Positions 7,471 through 16,287 of a stretch of DNA of 64,000 nt are shown piece by piece. The position numbers were made by a program, and so were the translations under genes. The DNA lies in assembly GCA_036279015.1 (NCBI GenBank), contig DASUJY010000065.1, forward strand, positions 1 through 64,000, given 5' to 3'. Within the stretch, counting starts at the first letter, position 1, and each line of letters begins with the position of its first letter. The stretch comes from DATEOR01 sp036279015 (GTDB taxonomy: Bacteria > Actinomycetota > Thermoleophilia > Gaiellales > Gaiellaceae). The notes beneath the pieces were generated by a model. That model saw only the letters and a program-made list of their open reading frames with translations. It did not search any database and had not been told where the DNA came from.

Positions 7471-9135
7471 ATGGCGGCGGAAGCGAGAGAGCAGATCCGC
7501 CAGTCCGTCTCGGCTCTCGCGGGCGTCCTCCACAACCCGAACCTCCGCCGGCTGGAGCTCGCCTGGGCAGGGTCGATCACGGGCGACTGGGCCTTCGTCG
7601 TCGCACTGAACGTCTTCGCCTTCCAGGAAGGAGGCGCGGCTGCCGTCGGCATCCTCGGCCTCATCCGCTTCCTCCCCTCGGCGATCGTGGCCCCCTTCTC
7701 GGGCGTCCTCGCCGACCGCCTCCCCCGCGAGCGGGTCATGCTCGGCACCGACCTCGTCCGCGCGCTCGCGATGGGTGGAGTCGCCTTGGCGGTCGTCGAC
7801 GACGCGCCGGTCGGCGTCGTGTATGCCCTCGCCGGGCTGATCGCCGTCGTGTCGACGGCCTTCCCACCCGCGCAGTCGGCAGTGCTGCCCGCACTGGCCC
7901 GTACGCCCGAGGAGCTGACAACGGCCAACGTCGCCTCGAGCACGATCGAGAGCGTCGGCAGCTTCGTCGGCCCGGCGCTCGGCGGAATCCTCCTCGCGGC
8001 CACCGGCACAGGCGTCGTCTTCGCGTTCACGGCCGGGGCATTTCTCTGGTCGGCGCTCCTGCTCTCGCGGATCCGGGCGCCCCGCGAGGAGCCCTCCGAG
8101 GAGCACGTCTCGGTCGGGCGCCACGCCCTCGCCGGCTTTCGCACGATTCTCGGCGCTCCCGACCTTCGGCTCGTGGTCGGCCTCTACGCCGCCCAGACGC
8201 TCGTCGCGGGAGCGCTGAACGTCCTCATCGTCGTGACTGCCTTCGATCTCCTCGACCTCGGCGAGTCGGGCCCGGGCTACCTCAACTCGGCCATCGGAGT
8301 CGGCGGGCTCGTGGGCGCCGGCTTCGCGCTCGTGCTCGCCGGGCGACGCAGGCTCGCGGGCGACTTCGGCGCCGGGCTCGTCCTCTGGGGGCTCCCTATC
8401 CTGCTGATCGCGGCCTGGCCGGTCACGCCGGCGACCCTCGTCTTCCTCGGTCTCCTCGGGATCGGGAACACCGTCGTCGACGTCGCAGCGCTGACGCTCC
8501 TCCAGCGGACCGTCCCCGGTGACGTCCTCGCCCGGGTCTTCGGAGTTCTCGAGAGCCTCGTCGTCGCCACGCTCGGCCTTGGGGCCGTCCTCTCGTCGGT
8601 CGTCATCTCGGCGTTCGGGATCCGGCCGGCACTCGTCGCCACGGGGGCGCTGCTTCCCGTTCTCGCCGTGCTCGCGCGTACCCGGCTACGCAGCATCGAT
8701 GCGCGCGCACAAATCCCGGAGGAGGAACTCGCCCTCCTGCGGGGGCTCCCGCTCTTCGCGCCGCTACCGGTGCCGGCGCTCGAGCACCTCGCCCAGCGGC
8801 TCGAGCGCTCCTCCTTCCCGGCGGGGACGGAGATCGTGCGCGAGGGCGAGGTTGGAGACCGCTTCTACATCGTCTCGAGCGGCGGGCTCGAGGTCTCGAC
8901 GGCGGCCGGGTCGCTCCGCTCCCTCGGGCCGGGGGACTGGTTCGGGGAGATCGCCCTCCTCCGCGACGTGCCGCGCACGGCGACCGTCGCGGCGGCGAGC
9001 GACGTCGTCCTCTTCAGCCTCGAGCGGGACGAGTTCGTCGGCGCGGTGACCGGCCACCCGGCGAGCGCCGCGGCCGCCGACGCCGTCGTCGCCGCCCGGC
9101 TCGCGGCCGTGCGGCCGGGAATGGCCTCCCTCTAG
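7471..9135 (+). CDS. MFS transporter fused to a cyclic-nucleotide-binding domain
   Basis: A 554-residue inner-membrane protein. Residues about 25-415 form a 10-12 helix major facilitator (MFS_3/enterobactin-exporter-like), including FSGVLADRLPRERVM in the 2-3 loop. Residues about 425-535 form a Crp-like cyclic-nucleotide domain: FPAGTEIVREGEVGDRFYIV, then the phosphate-binding cassette GDWFGEIALLRDVPRTATV. The cassette keeps the G-E-x-A-L-L...R-T-A residues used for cAMP/cGMP binding. This suggests an export pump gated by a cyclic nucleotide; a class III cyclase gene lies 300 bases downstream. The ATG at 7471 was preferred because upstream codons are not membrane-like. The transported substrate is unknown. 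Confidence 0.92.
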   Translation: MAAEAREQIRQSVSALAGVLHNPNLRRLELAWAGSITGDWAFVVALNVFAFQEGGAAAVGILGLIRFLPSAIVAPFSGVLADRLPRERVMLGTDLVRALAMGGVALAVVDDAPVGVVYALAGLIAVVSTAFPPAQSAVLPALARTPEELTTANVASSTIESVGSFVGPALGGILLAATGTGVVFAFTAGAFLWSALLLSRIRAPREEPSEEHVSVGRHALAGFRTILGAPDLRLVVGLYAAQTLVAGALNVLIVVTAFDLLDLGESGPGYLNSAIGVGGLVGAGFALVLAGRRRLAGDFGAGLVLWGLPILLIAAWPVTPATLVFLGLLGIGNTVVDVAALTLLQRTVPGDVLARVFGVLESLVVATLGLGAVLSSVVISAFGIRPALVATGALLPVLAVLARTRLRSIDARAQIPEEELALLRGLPLFAPLPVPALEHLAQRLERSSFPAGTEIVREGEVGDRFYIVSSGGLEVSTAAGSLRSLGPGDWFGEIALLRDVPRTATVAAASDVVLFSLERDEFVGAVTGHPASAAAADAVVAARLAAVRPGMASL

Positions 9136-9183
9136 CCGGATGGGCGGGTGATTTCTCCCTCGGCGTGCGCTAGCATCGCGCCG

Positions 9184-9465
9184 ATGCCCCGCTACCTCAT
9201 CGTGCGCGCGTTCGAGGTCGTCGAAGACGAGATGCCTCGGGTCGGTCGCAAGTCGAGGCAGCTCGTTGAGAACGAATTCCCCCAGATCACCTGGGAGCAC
9301 AGCCATGTCGTCGTGGACGACAACGGAGCGGTGAAGACCTTCTGCGTCTACGCGGCCCCCGACGTCGCTACGGTTCGCCGCCACTCTGCGGCGCTCGGGG
9401 AGCACACGCTTCATGGCCTCTACGAGATCGCCGGCGACGTGACGCCGGCGGACTTCCCGGACTAG
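9184..9465 (+). CDS. DUF4242 small protein
   Basis: A 93-residue protein covering one DUF4242 domain, a ferredoxin-like fold. The N-terminal MPRYLIVRAF and the motif ITWEHSHVVVDDNGAVKTFCVYAAP fit the family; the H-S-H and Cys residues resemble the nickel-binding region described for the Streptomyces member SCO4226. The molecular role is unknown. The ATG at 9184 was chosen over the upstream GTG-like frame because similarity begins exactly there. It converges with, and overlaps by 4 bases, the cyclase-AAA gene. Confidence 0.84.
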   Translation: MPRYLIVRAFEVVEDEMPRVGRKSRQLVENEFPQITWEHSHVVVDDNGAVKTFCVYAAPDVATVRRHSAALGEHTLHGLYEIAGDVTPADFPD

Positions 9466-11561
9466 TCCCTCTCCGCCTCGGTGCGTCTCAGCAGGCGCGC
9501 GTCCTCGAGGTGGTACACGGCCTGGTCGGCGAGGGCGACTCGCCGTCGCAGGGCCTTCCGCCTCGATTCGTCGTCTTCGGGAACGAGCTTCAACGCCTCG
9601 CGGTAGAGCGCGAGCGCCTGTTCCTTCGCCCAGCCCCGCTCCGCATGCTCGGCCGCCGTCACGAAGTAATCGATCGCCCGCGACCGGTCGCCCGCGTCGC
9701 GCCAGTGGCGAGCCGTCGACGCGGCGGCCTCGCCGACCTCCGCGGTCGCGCGTTCCAGGAAGCGGGCGAGCTCCTCGTGCCGCTGCTGGCGCCGGGCCCT
9801 CGGCAGGAGCTCGTAGGCCACGTCGCGGATGAGCACGTGCGTGAACGCGTACTGCTCGTCCCCCTCGATCGCGGAGACGGCCTCGCGCCGAATCAGGTCG
9901 CGGCGCTCGAGCGCGCCGAGTAGCTCCGACATCTCGCCCCCGTTCTGCGTCATTCCTTCGAGGCCGCCCCGCCAGAAAACCTTTCCCGCCACCGCAGCGT
10001 CGAGGAGCAGGGTGCGCTCCGCGGCCGGGAGCGCGTCGAGGCGGCCGGCAAGGATCCCCCGCACCGTGGTCGGCAAGGACGTCTCGGAGCCGGAGTCGGG
10101 GGACTCGCTCAAGGTCGCGGCGAGCTGCTCGATGAAGAGCGCGTTTCCGCCTGCCATCTCGACGAGACGGGCGACGCGCTCCCGCTGTGCCTCGTCCGCG
10201 AGAGCCGGCTGGCGGCGGAGGGCGAGCTCGACGGCGTCGGACTCGGCCAGCGGCCCGAGCCGGAGAGCCGTGTACGTGAGCAGGCCGCCTCCCCATCCCG
10301 GCCTCGTGTCGAGCAGCTCGGGCCGGGCGAGCGTCAGGATCAGGAGAGGCAGGTCGTGCAGGCGGGCGGCGAGGAGCTCGATCAGGTCGAGGAGGCCCGG
10401 ATCGGCCCAGTGCACGTCCTCGAACACGAGCATCGTCGGCTGCTCGCGCGCCGTCGCCTCGATGAACCGGCGGACGGACAGGAAGAGGGTCTCGCGATCG
10501 GCGACGGCCCCCGTGTCGTCGAAGCCGAGGATGATCGCGAGGTGCTCGGCCACCACCGGCGCCTCGCCCGGCGCGAGGATCTCCGACGTCGTCGCACGCA
10601 GCTTCTCCAGCCCGACCTCGACAGGATCGCTGTCGAAGATGTGGCAGAACTGCTTCACCTGAGTCGCGAAGGCCCAGTAGGCGCTGCTTTCCCGGTAAGG
10701 GAGCGACCGTCCTCTCACCATCCGTCCGCCGAGCTCTTCTGCGCGCTCGGCGAACGCACGGGCCAGCCGCGTCTTTCCAACACCCGCGGGGCCGAAGAGC
10801 GTCAGGAGCTGGGGCGTCCGCTCAGATGCGACGCGCTCCCAGACCCCCTGCAACATCTCGAGCTCCCGCTCGCGCCCGATGAGCGCTTCGGCCACGATCG
10901 GTTCACCATCCGTCTCCGCCGGACGGAGGGCCACCCAGACCTCGACCGGCTCCTTCTTCCCCTTCGCCTCGACGGCCGGCCCCGCCTCGAACACGATCGC
11001 GTGGCGAGTCGCCGCATAGGTCTCGCGCCCGGCCACGATCCCGTCGAGCGGCGCCGCCGACTGGAGCCTCGACGCCGTGTTGACGACGTCCCCGGCGACC
11101 ATCGACTCCCCCAGCGCCGGACGCGCGTCGAGCGTCACGATCGCCTCGCCCGTGTTGACGGCGATCCGGATGCCGAGCTCGAGGTTGGGATCACGCTCGT
11201 TCATCTCCTTCACGCTCTCGCGGACCGCGAACGCGGCCTGCACCGCGCGCTCGGCATCGTCGCCGAATGCCGTCGGCGCTCCGAAGACGGCCATCACGGC
11301 ATCGCCGATGAACTTCTCGACCACGCCTCCGAACGACTCGATCTCACGGCGGACGCAGTCGTGGTACGGCGTGAGGATCGCGCGGACGTCCTCCGGGTCG
11401 AGGCGTTCGGCACGCGCCGTGAAGCCGACGAGGTCGACGAAGAGGACGCTGATCACGCGCCGCTCCTCGCGCGGCTCCACGGTCTCGAGCGGGGAGCCGC
11501 ACGCGAGACAGAACCGTGCGTTCTCCGGGTTCTCCTGGCCGCAGGCGCCGCAGATGCGCAT
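9462..11561 (-). CDS. Class III adenylate/guanylate cyclase-AAA ATPase regulator
   Basis: A 699-residue cytoplasmic protein. It has an N-terminal zinc ribbon (CGACGQENPENARFCLACG), then a class III cyclase catalytic domain (about residues 35-200) with the metal-binding LFVDLVGFT and the core VVEKFIGDAVMAVFGAP. An AAA/STAND ATPase follows (about 228-560; Walker A GPAGVGKTRLA, Walker B-like MLVFEDVHWADP). A short helical C-terminus replaces the long TPR array common in this family (often about 1000 residues), so this is a compact version. Such proteins are thought to couple ligand sensing through the STAND module to cyclic-nucleotide synthesis. The nearby cyclic-nucleotide-gated MFS gene is a tempting target. 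Confidence 0.92.
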   Translation of the reverse strand: MRICGACGQENPENARFCLACGSPLETVEPREERRVISVLFVDLVGFTARAERLDPEDVRAILTPYHDCVRREIESFGGVVEKFIGDAVMAVFGAPTAFGDDAERAVQAAFAVRESVKEMNERDPNLELGIRIAVNTGEAIVTLDARPALGESMVAGDVVNTASRLQSAAPLDGIVAGRETYAATRHAIVFEAGPAVEAKGKKEPVEVWVALRPAETDGEPIVAEALIGRERELEMLQGVWERVASERTPQLLTLFGPAGVGKTRLARAFAERAEELGGRMVRGRSLPYRESSAYWAFATQVKQFCHIFDSDPVEVGLEKLRATTSEILAPGEAPVVAEHLAIILGFDDTGAVADRETLFLSVRRFIEATAREQPTMLVFEDVHWADPGLLDLIELLAARLHDLPLLILTLARPELLDTRPGWGGGLLTYTALRLGPLAESDAVELALRRQPALADEAQRERVARLVEMAGGNALFIEQLAATLSESPDSGSETSLPTTVRGILAGRLDALPAAERTLLLDAAVAGKVFWRGGLEGMTQNGGEMSELLGALERRDLIRREAVSAIEGDEQYAFTHVLIRDVAYELLPRARRQQRHEELARFLERATAEVGEAAASTARHWRDAGDRSRAIDYFVTAAEHAERGWAKEQALALYREALKLVPEDDESRRKALRRRVALADQAVYHLEDARLLRRTEAERD

Positions 11562-11619
11562 GCACCAACATTACGACCATCCGGGCGGGCGGTCGATCCG
11601 GGCGAGTAGAGTCGCCCGC

Positions 11620-12312
11620 ATGGAAGGAGGCGGCCTCGAGAAGCTCGAATTGCTTTGGCAGGAGCGCTTCAACCGGCCGGTGCCCGAGAAGATCGTCTGC
11701 GTCGGGCTCAACTACCACGACCACGCCGTCGAGCAGGGCGCCGAGCTCCCGGCCGAGCCGCTTCTCTTCGGCAAGTTCCCGAACGCGCTCTGCGGGCCCG
11801 GCGATGCGATCGTCCTGCCCCCCGAGAGCCGACACGTGGACGCCGAGGCAGAGCTCGCCGTCGTCATCGGCCGGGAAGCGCGGCGGATCGGCGAGGCCGA
11901 CGCCCTCGACGTCGTCGCCGGCTACACGGTCGCGAACGACGTCACGGCACGCGACCTGCAGGCACGTGACGGACAGTGGCTCCGCGCGAAGGGCTTCGAC
12001 ACCTTCTGCCCCCTGCTGCCGGTGGTCGTTCCGGCCGACGAGCTGGGCGACGGAGCCGGCCTGCGAATCGTGCAGCGCCTGAACGGCGAGGCGCTCCAGG
12101 ACTCGTCCACCAGCGAGCTCATCTTCGGGGTCGCCGCGCTCGTCGCGCACGCCTCCGCCGCGTTCACGCTTCGGCCAGGCGACGTGCTCCTCACGGGCAC
12201 GCCGGCCGGGGTGGGCGTCCACAGGAAGCCGCCCGTCGCCCTCGCCCGCGGAGACGAGGTCGAGATCGAGATCGAGGGCATCGGCGTCCTCGCCAACCCT
12301 GTAGGCGAATAG
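11620..12312 (+). CDS. Fumarylacetoacetate hydrolase family protein
   Basis: A 230-residue FAH-fold protein, a metal-dependent family that cleaves C-C bonds or decarboxylates 2-oxo acids in aromatic degradation. Visible signatures are GLNYHDHAVE, the metal-ligand region DAEAELAVVIG, YTVANDVTARDLQ, the lysine in RAKGFDTFCP and the family signature LLTGTPAGVG. The length fits a single-domain member such as acylpyruvase or 2-hydroxyhepta-2,4-diene-1,7-dioate isomerase. The ATG at 11620 was chosen because similarity begins there. It is divergent from the cyclase gene. No pathway partners adjoin it, so the substrate is open. Confidence 0.9.
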   Translation: MEGGGLEKLELLWQERFNRPVPEKIVCVGLNYHDHAVEQGAELPAEPLLFGKFPNALCGPGDAIVLPPESRHVDAEAELAVVIGREARRIGEADALDVVAGYTVANDVTARDLQARDGQWLRAKGFDTFCPLLPVVVPADELGDGAGLRIVQRLNGEALQDSSTSELIFGVAALVAHASAAFTLRPGDVLLTGTPAGVGVHRKPPVALARGDEVEIEIEGIGVLANPVGE

Positions 12313-12330
12313 GTGCCGAATCAGCGCACG

Positions 12331-12375
12331 AACTAGTGCGCTTTCCTGGCACTAACTGGTACGCTTGCCAGGCAC
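12331..12375. promoter_or_regulatory. Tandem 22-base operator-like repeat before the ATPase gene
   Basis: Two 22-base copies lie head to tail (12331-12352 and 12354-12375), identical at 18 of 22 positions, with cores AACTAGTGCG..CTGGCAC and AACTGGTACG..CAGGCAC. TAGTGC and GCACTA also form an inverted pair in the first unit and its boundary. The second copy ends one base before the GTG start, so a bound protein would block both promoter clearance and translation. This is most simply an autoregulatory operator. Confidence 0.55.
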
Positions 12376-12376
12376 C

Positions 12377-13513
12377 GTGATCACGGACGTCAACCCGTTC
12401 GTCTACTCCCGGCCAATCGCACCGGACGACGTGATCGACCGGGACGAGGAGACGAGGCAGCTGCTCACCTCCGCCGTCGGCGGGCACTACGTGCGGCTCT
12501 ACGCGCCACGCAAGTACGGGAAGACGAGCCTCCTGCGCCGAGTGCTGCGAGACGCCGAGCGCCGGGAGGGGATGATCCCGATCCTTGTCGACCTGTACGG
12601 CGTTCTGTCGATCGCCGACGTGGCGATTCGCTTCGAGCGCGCCTATGCGCGTCAGCTGAAGGGAAAGACCAGGGCACGCATCGAGGAGTTCCTCCAGAGC
12701 ACCGGGCTCGGGCTTTCCCTCGGCGCGCTCGGAGTGAGCGCCAAGCTCCAGCTCGATCCGCGCACCGATCCCCTCCCTGCGCTGCACGCCCTGCTCGACC
12801 TGCCGCTCCGGCTCGAGGAGGGCGGCGGCTTTCGCGCCCTCGTCGTCCTCGACGAGTTCCAGGACATCACGAAGGTGAAGGAGATGGACGCCCTTCTCCG
12901 CAGCCACATTCAGCTCCAGGGCGATGTCGCCTCCTTCATCTTCGCGGGCTCGGAGCCCGGCCTCATGCGCGAGCTCTTCGAGGACCGTGAGCGGCCGCTC
13001 TACGGGCAGGCCGTCCCGATGCGCCTCGAGCGCCTGGCCGACGCAGACATCGCCGACTACATCGCGGCCCGCTTCCGCGAGACGGGCCGAAGCGTGGGCG
13101 AGGCCCTGAACCCGCTCGTCGCGGCCGCCCAGGGGCATCCGCAGAGGGCGATGCTGCTCGCCTACCGGCTCTGGGAGCAGGTCGAGCCCGGCGGGACCGC
13201 GACGCTCGAGAGCTGGGCGCAGGCGCATGCCGGCGCCCTCGAAGAGCTTCGGCCCGAGTTCGACGCGAACTGGCGCAGGCTCGGCACCAGTGCCCAGAAG
13301 GCCCTCCGCGCGGTCGTCGCCGGAGCGGGATCGCCCTTCCGGACAAGGGTCCTGGAGCAGCTCCACCTGCCGAAGAGCACGGCGCGCGCCGCGCTCGGCT
13401 CCCTGCTCGCCAACGCGACGGTCGAGCAGCAGGGGGACGCATACGTCGTCGTCGACCCGCTCTTCGCCGAGTGGATCGCGGGCCTGCGCGAGCCCTCAGA
13501 CGACCCTGCCTGA
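12377..13513 (+). CDS. STAND/ATPase_2-like P-loop ATPase with winged helix
   Basis: A 378-residue cytoplasmic ATPase. The opening DVNPFVYSRPI...DRDEE is typical of an actinobacterial ATPase_2-like family. Walker A is YAPRKYGKTSLLRR and Walker B is FRALVVLDEFQDI; an FAGSEPGLMRELF segment and a sensor-like GHPQRAMLL follow. Residues about 290-370 look like a winged-helix DNA-binding domain (STARAALGSLLANATVEQQG). I chose the GTG at 12377; a TTG at 12365 is the alternative, but it lies inside the tandem repeat. It resembles an archaeal-type ATPase whose partners are unknown. The repeat before the start suggests it controls its own expression. Confidence 0.85.
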   Translation: MITDVNPFVYSRPIAPDDVIDRDEETRQLLTSAVGGHYVRLYAPRKYGKTSLLRRVLRDAERREGMIPILVDLYGVLSIADVAIRFERAYARQLKGKTRARIEEFLQSTGLGLSLGALGVSAKLQLDPRTDPLPALHALLDLPLRLEEGGGFRALVVLDEFQDITKVKEMDALLRSHIQLQGDVASFIFAGSEPGLMRELFEDRERPLYGQAVPMRLERLADADIADYIAARFRETGRSVGEALNPLVAAAQGHPQRAMLLAYRLWEQVEPGGTATLESWAQAHAGALEELRPEFDANWRRLGTSAQKALRAVVAGAGSPFRTRVLEQLHLPKSTARAALGSLLANATVEQQGDAYVVVDPLFAEWIAGLREPSDDPA

Positions 13514-13671
13514 CGCCGCCGCGGCCGTTCGCTCGTGCGGTGCCGCACAAGACCGCGCCGCCGAGACCTCTCGCGCCGCGCCGCAACCCGGCGAATCGCC
13601 CGACGACCAGGGAAACCTGGACCATCAGCAGATGGACGATTAGGCCTTGTTTGGCCAGAGTTCATTGAGGC

Positions 13672-15207
13672 GTGCGGCAGCAGGAACGGGAATCCGGGAT
13701 CGCGGTTCTGGGGGGAGGCCCCGCGGGGCTGACGGCCGGTTTGATCCTGGGTCTCCGCGGAGCGGAAGGCGCCGTCTTCGAAGCCGAGGACAGCGTCGGC
13801 GGCCTGGCGAAGACCGTCGAGGTGGACGGCTACCGGTTCGACCTCGGCGGGCATCGCTTCTTCACGAAGCTCCAGCCCGTCGCCGATCTCTGGGAAGCCG
13901 TGCTCGGCGACCAGTTCCTCGTCCGGCCGCGGTTGTCGCGGATCTTCTTCGACGGTCGCTATTTCGCCTATCCCTTGCAGGCACGCGACGTCCCGAGTCG
14001 TCTCGGGTTCTTCGAGTCGGTCCTCTGCGTCGCGTCCTATGCGGCGGCATCGCTTCGTCGCGACGGGACCCCGGAGACATTCGAGGAGTGGGTGTGCTCC
14101 CGCTTCGGGCGGCGCCTCTACAACGCGTTCTTTCGCTCGTACACCGAGAAGATCTGGGGCGTCCCGGGCTCGGAGATCCGCTCCGAGTGGGCAGCCCAGC
14201 GGATCAAGGACTTCTCCTTGCGGCGCGCCGTCACCGCGATGGTGGGTCTCGGCGGAGCCGGCAGGCCCACGACGCTCATCGAGGAGTTCTCCTATCCGCG
14301 GCTCGGCCCCGGGCAGATGTGGGACGCATTCAGCGGTCTCGCGCAGGCCCACGGCGTGCCGGTCGAGCTCGGGCATCGCTGCACCGGGCTCACACATCGG
14401 GACGGCCGCATCGAGAGCGTGCGCTTCGAAGTGGACGGGAACGAGTTCGAGCGCGACGTCGACGGAGTCGTCTCGACCCTGCCGCTGAACGACCTCGTCC
14501 TCGGTCTGGAGCCACAGGCGCCGGCCCCAGTCCGCGCAGCCGCCAGGCGGCTGCGCTATCGCGACCTCTGCCTCGTCGCGCTCATGCTCGACCAGCCGGA
14601 TCCCTTCCCCGACAACTGGATCTACCTGCACGATCCGTCGACCCGCGCCGGCCGCGTCCAGAACTTCGGCGCCTGGAGCGAGGACATGGTGCCCCCTGGA
14701 ACCGGGTGCCTCGGGGTCGAGTATTTCTGCTTCGAGGGGGACGACATCTGGGAGATGAGCGACGAGGAGTGCGTCGAGCTCGCGACGGCCGAGCTGGCGA
14801 GGATCGGCCTCATCGACCCGAGCCGGGTGACCGGCGGCGCCAAGGTGAGGATTCGCAAGGCTTACCCGATGTACGACTCCGCCTATGTCGAGGCCGTCGA
14901 GGAGATCCGCACCTACCTCGCCGGCTTCTCCAACCTCCAGCTTTGCGGCCGTAACGGCCTCCATCGCTACAACAACCAGGACCACTCGATGTGGACGGCA
15001 GCGCTCGCCACGATGAACCTCCTCGACGGCACCGAGCACGACGTCTGGTCGGTGAACACCGAGGACGAGTACCACGAGACGGGCGAGCGGGTAGCGGTCG
15101 AGTTCGGAATCGCCGCCAGCTCGGAGGAGTTTCTGCCGAAGGTCGCGCAGCTGCCGCTCGCCCGGCCGGAGCAGCGCACTCCAACTACCCTCGTCGAGTC
15201 GGCCTGA
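13672..15207 (+). CDS. UDP-galactopyranose-mutase-like FAD oxidoreductase
   Basis: A 511-residue FAD protein of the protoporphyrinogen oxidase/UGM-like amine oxidase superfamily. It shows the Rossmann dinucleotide motif AVLGGGPAGLTAGLIL near residue 12, then FDLGGHRFFTKLQPV, characteristic of UGM-like enzymes acting on sugar nucleotides or lipid-linked substrates, and YNNQDHSMWTA near the C-terminus. There is no signal peptide. The GTG at 13672 was used. It converges with and overlaps a family 2 glycosyltransferase by 23 bases. The pairing suggests cell-envelope glycan or glycolipid synthesis, but the exact substrate cannot be inferred. Confidence 0.87.
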   Translation: MRQQERESGIAVLGGGPAGLTAGLILGLRGAEGAVFEAEDSVGGLAKTVEVDGYRFDLGGHRFFTKLQPVADLWEAVLGDQFLVRPRLSRIFFDGRYFAYPLQARDVPSRLGFFESVLCVASYAAASLRRDGTPETFEEWVCSRFGRRLYNAFFRSYTEKIWGVPGSEIRSEWAAQRIKDFSLRRAVTAMVGLGGAGRPTTLIEEFSYPRLGPGQMWDAFSGLAQAHGVPVELGHRCTGLTHRDGRIESVRFEVDGNEFERDVDGVVSTLPLNDLVLGLEPQAPAPVRAAARRLRYRDLCLVALMLDQPDPFPDNWIYLHDPSTRAGRVQNFGAWSEDMVPPGTGCLGVEYFCFEGDDIWEMSDEECVELATAELARIGLIDPSRVTGGAKVRIRKAYPMYDSAYVEAVEEIRTYLAGFSNLQLCGRNGLHRYNNQDHSMWTAALATMNLLDGTEHDVWSVNTEDEYHETGERVAVEFGIAASSEEFLPKVAQLPLARPEQRTPTTLVESA

Positions 15208-16150
15208 GCAAGCGGCGGCGCCTCGCCGCCTCCTCGCGGACGGCCTCGGCGATTCCCACCGGAACGGCCGCGACAGCGGTCAGGTGGTGCACGAGGTGGA
15301 GGCCGATTCCGGCGACGGCGCCGGTAGGTCCGAGTCGCGCGTTGAGCAACGCGTAGAACCGTTGGTTCAGCGCTAGGAACACGAGGAGCGCAGCGGCCGA
15401 GCCGCCCGGCTTGCGCGCGAGCGCGCATGCGAGCGCGGTCACGGCCACCAGCGCGCTCAGCTGGTGGCGGACGCCGAGGTTCAGCTGCGCCCCTCCGTGC
15501 CGTTCCCGCACGAGGAGCGAGACCCAGGGGGCTCCGCGCGCGCCGAGGTCGGATCGGATCATCGATCCGAGCGTCCAGCGCTTGAGGTGCGTCCCCTGGA
15601 CATCCGGATCGAGTGCGATCCGGGATCCGCCCGACGAAAGCCGGACCCCGAGCTCGATGTCCTCGATCGCCGGGCGCGGATAGCGCGCCTCGTCGAAGCC
15701 GCCGACGGCATCGAAGGCGGAGCGGCGCACCGCTCCCAGTCCGGCCCAGAAGGTCGTCGCCCGGCCCGGCGAGCTCTGGTGAACGTAGTGGTGCAGGAGA
15801 TTCCGGAAGCGTGAGACGACACCCGGCGCGCGTGGGTCGTCGTCGTAGGAGCCGAAGAGCGCGGCGAGGTGCTCGTCCGCTGCGAATGCCGCGCGGATCC
15901 GGTCGAGCGCATCGGCGTGGACGACGACGTCGGCGTCGACGAAGACGAGGACGTCGCCCCGCGCCTCCGTGCTGCCGCGGTTCCTGGCGGCGGCCGGACC
16001 GCTGCCAGGCGGCTCGTCGACCACGATCAGCTCGTCCTCGGGCGCGCGCGCCGCTTCGATCGCCGCCACGCATTCCCCGAGCGTCGCCGGACGGTTCGTC
16101 GCCGGCACGACGACCGAAAGCACCAGCGGATCGCGTATCTCGCTCGCCAT
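15185..16150 (-). CDS. Family 2 glycosyltransferase
   Basis: A 321-residue GT-A glycosyltransferase. The N-terminal SVVVPATNRP starts the nucleotide-sugar fold, the DXD-type metal motif is VFVDADVVV near residue 92, and the acceptor-side motif is AIEDIELGVRLSSGG (ED near residue 184). Two to three hydrophobic segments occupy the C-terminal third (about residues 235-300), indicating a membrane-attached enzyme. The tail is very basic (RRRRLLRPTRRG). It likely transfers a sugar to a lipid or polymer at the cytoplasmic membrane. Its convergent neighbour is the UGM-like flavoenzyme. It is divergent from the secreted lyase gene at 16288. Confidence 0.9.
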   Translation of the reverse strand: MASEIRDPLVLSVVVPATNRPATLGECVAAIEAARAPEDELIVVDEPPGSGPAAARNRGSTEARGDVLVFVDADVVVHADALDRIRAAFAADEHLAALFGSYDDDPRAPGVVSRFRNLLHHYVHQSSPGRATTFWAGLGAVRRSAFDAVGGFDEARYPRPAIEDIELGVRLSSGGSRIALDPDVQGTHLKRWTLGSMIRSDLGARGAPWVSLLVRERHGGAQLNLGVRHQLSALVAVTALACALARKPGGSAAALLVFLALNQRFYALLNARLGPTGAVAGIGLHLVHHLTAVAAVPVGIAEAVREEAARRRRLLRPTRRG

Positions 16151-16287
16151 CGACTGATGCTATATCGACCGGTTCGCCGGCTCCCCGAAGCCTATGGTCA
16201 TCCTTTTGGCCGCAATTCTCATCGCGTCCGTGACCTCCCCCTTCCGGGGGTGTGCGGCGGTGGGGGAGCGAGCCGACCACGGAAGAC

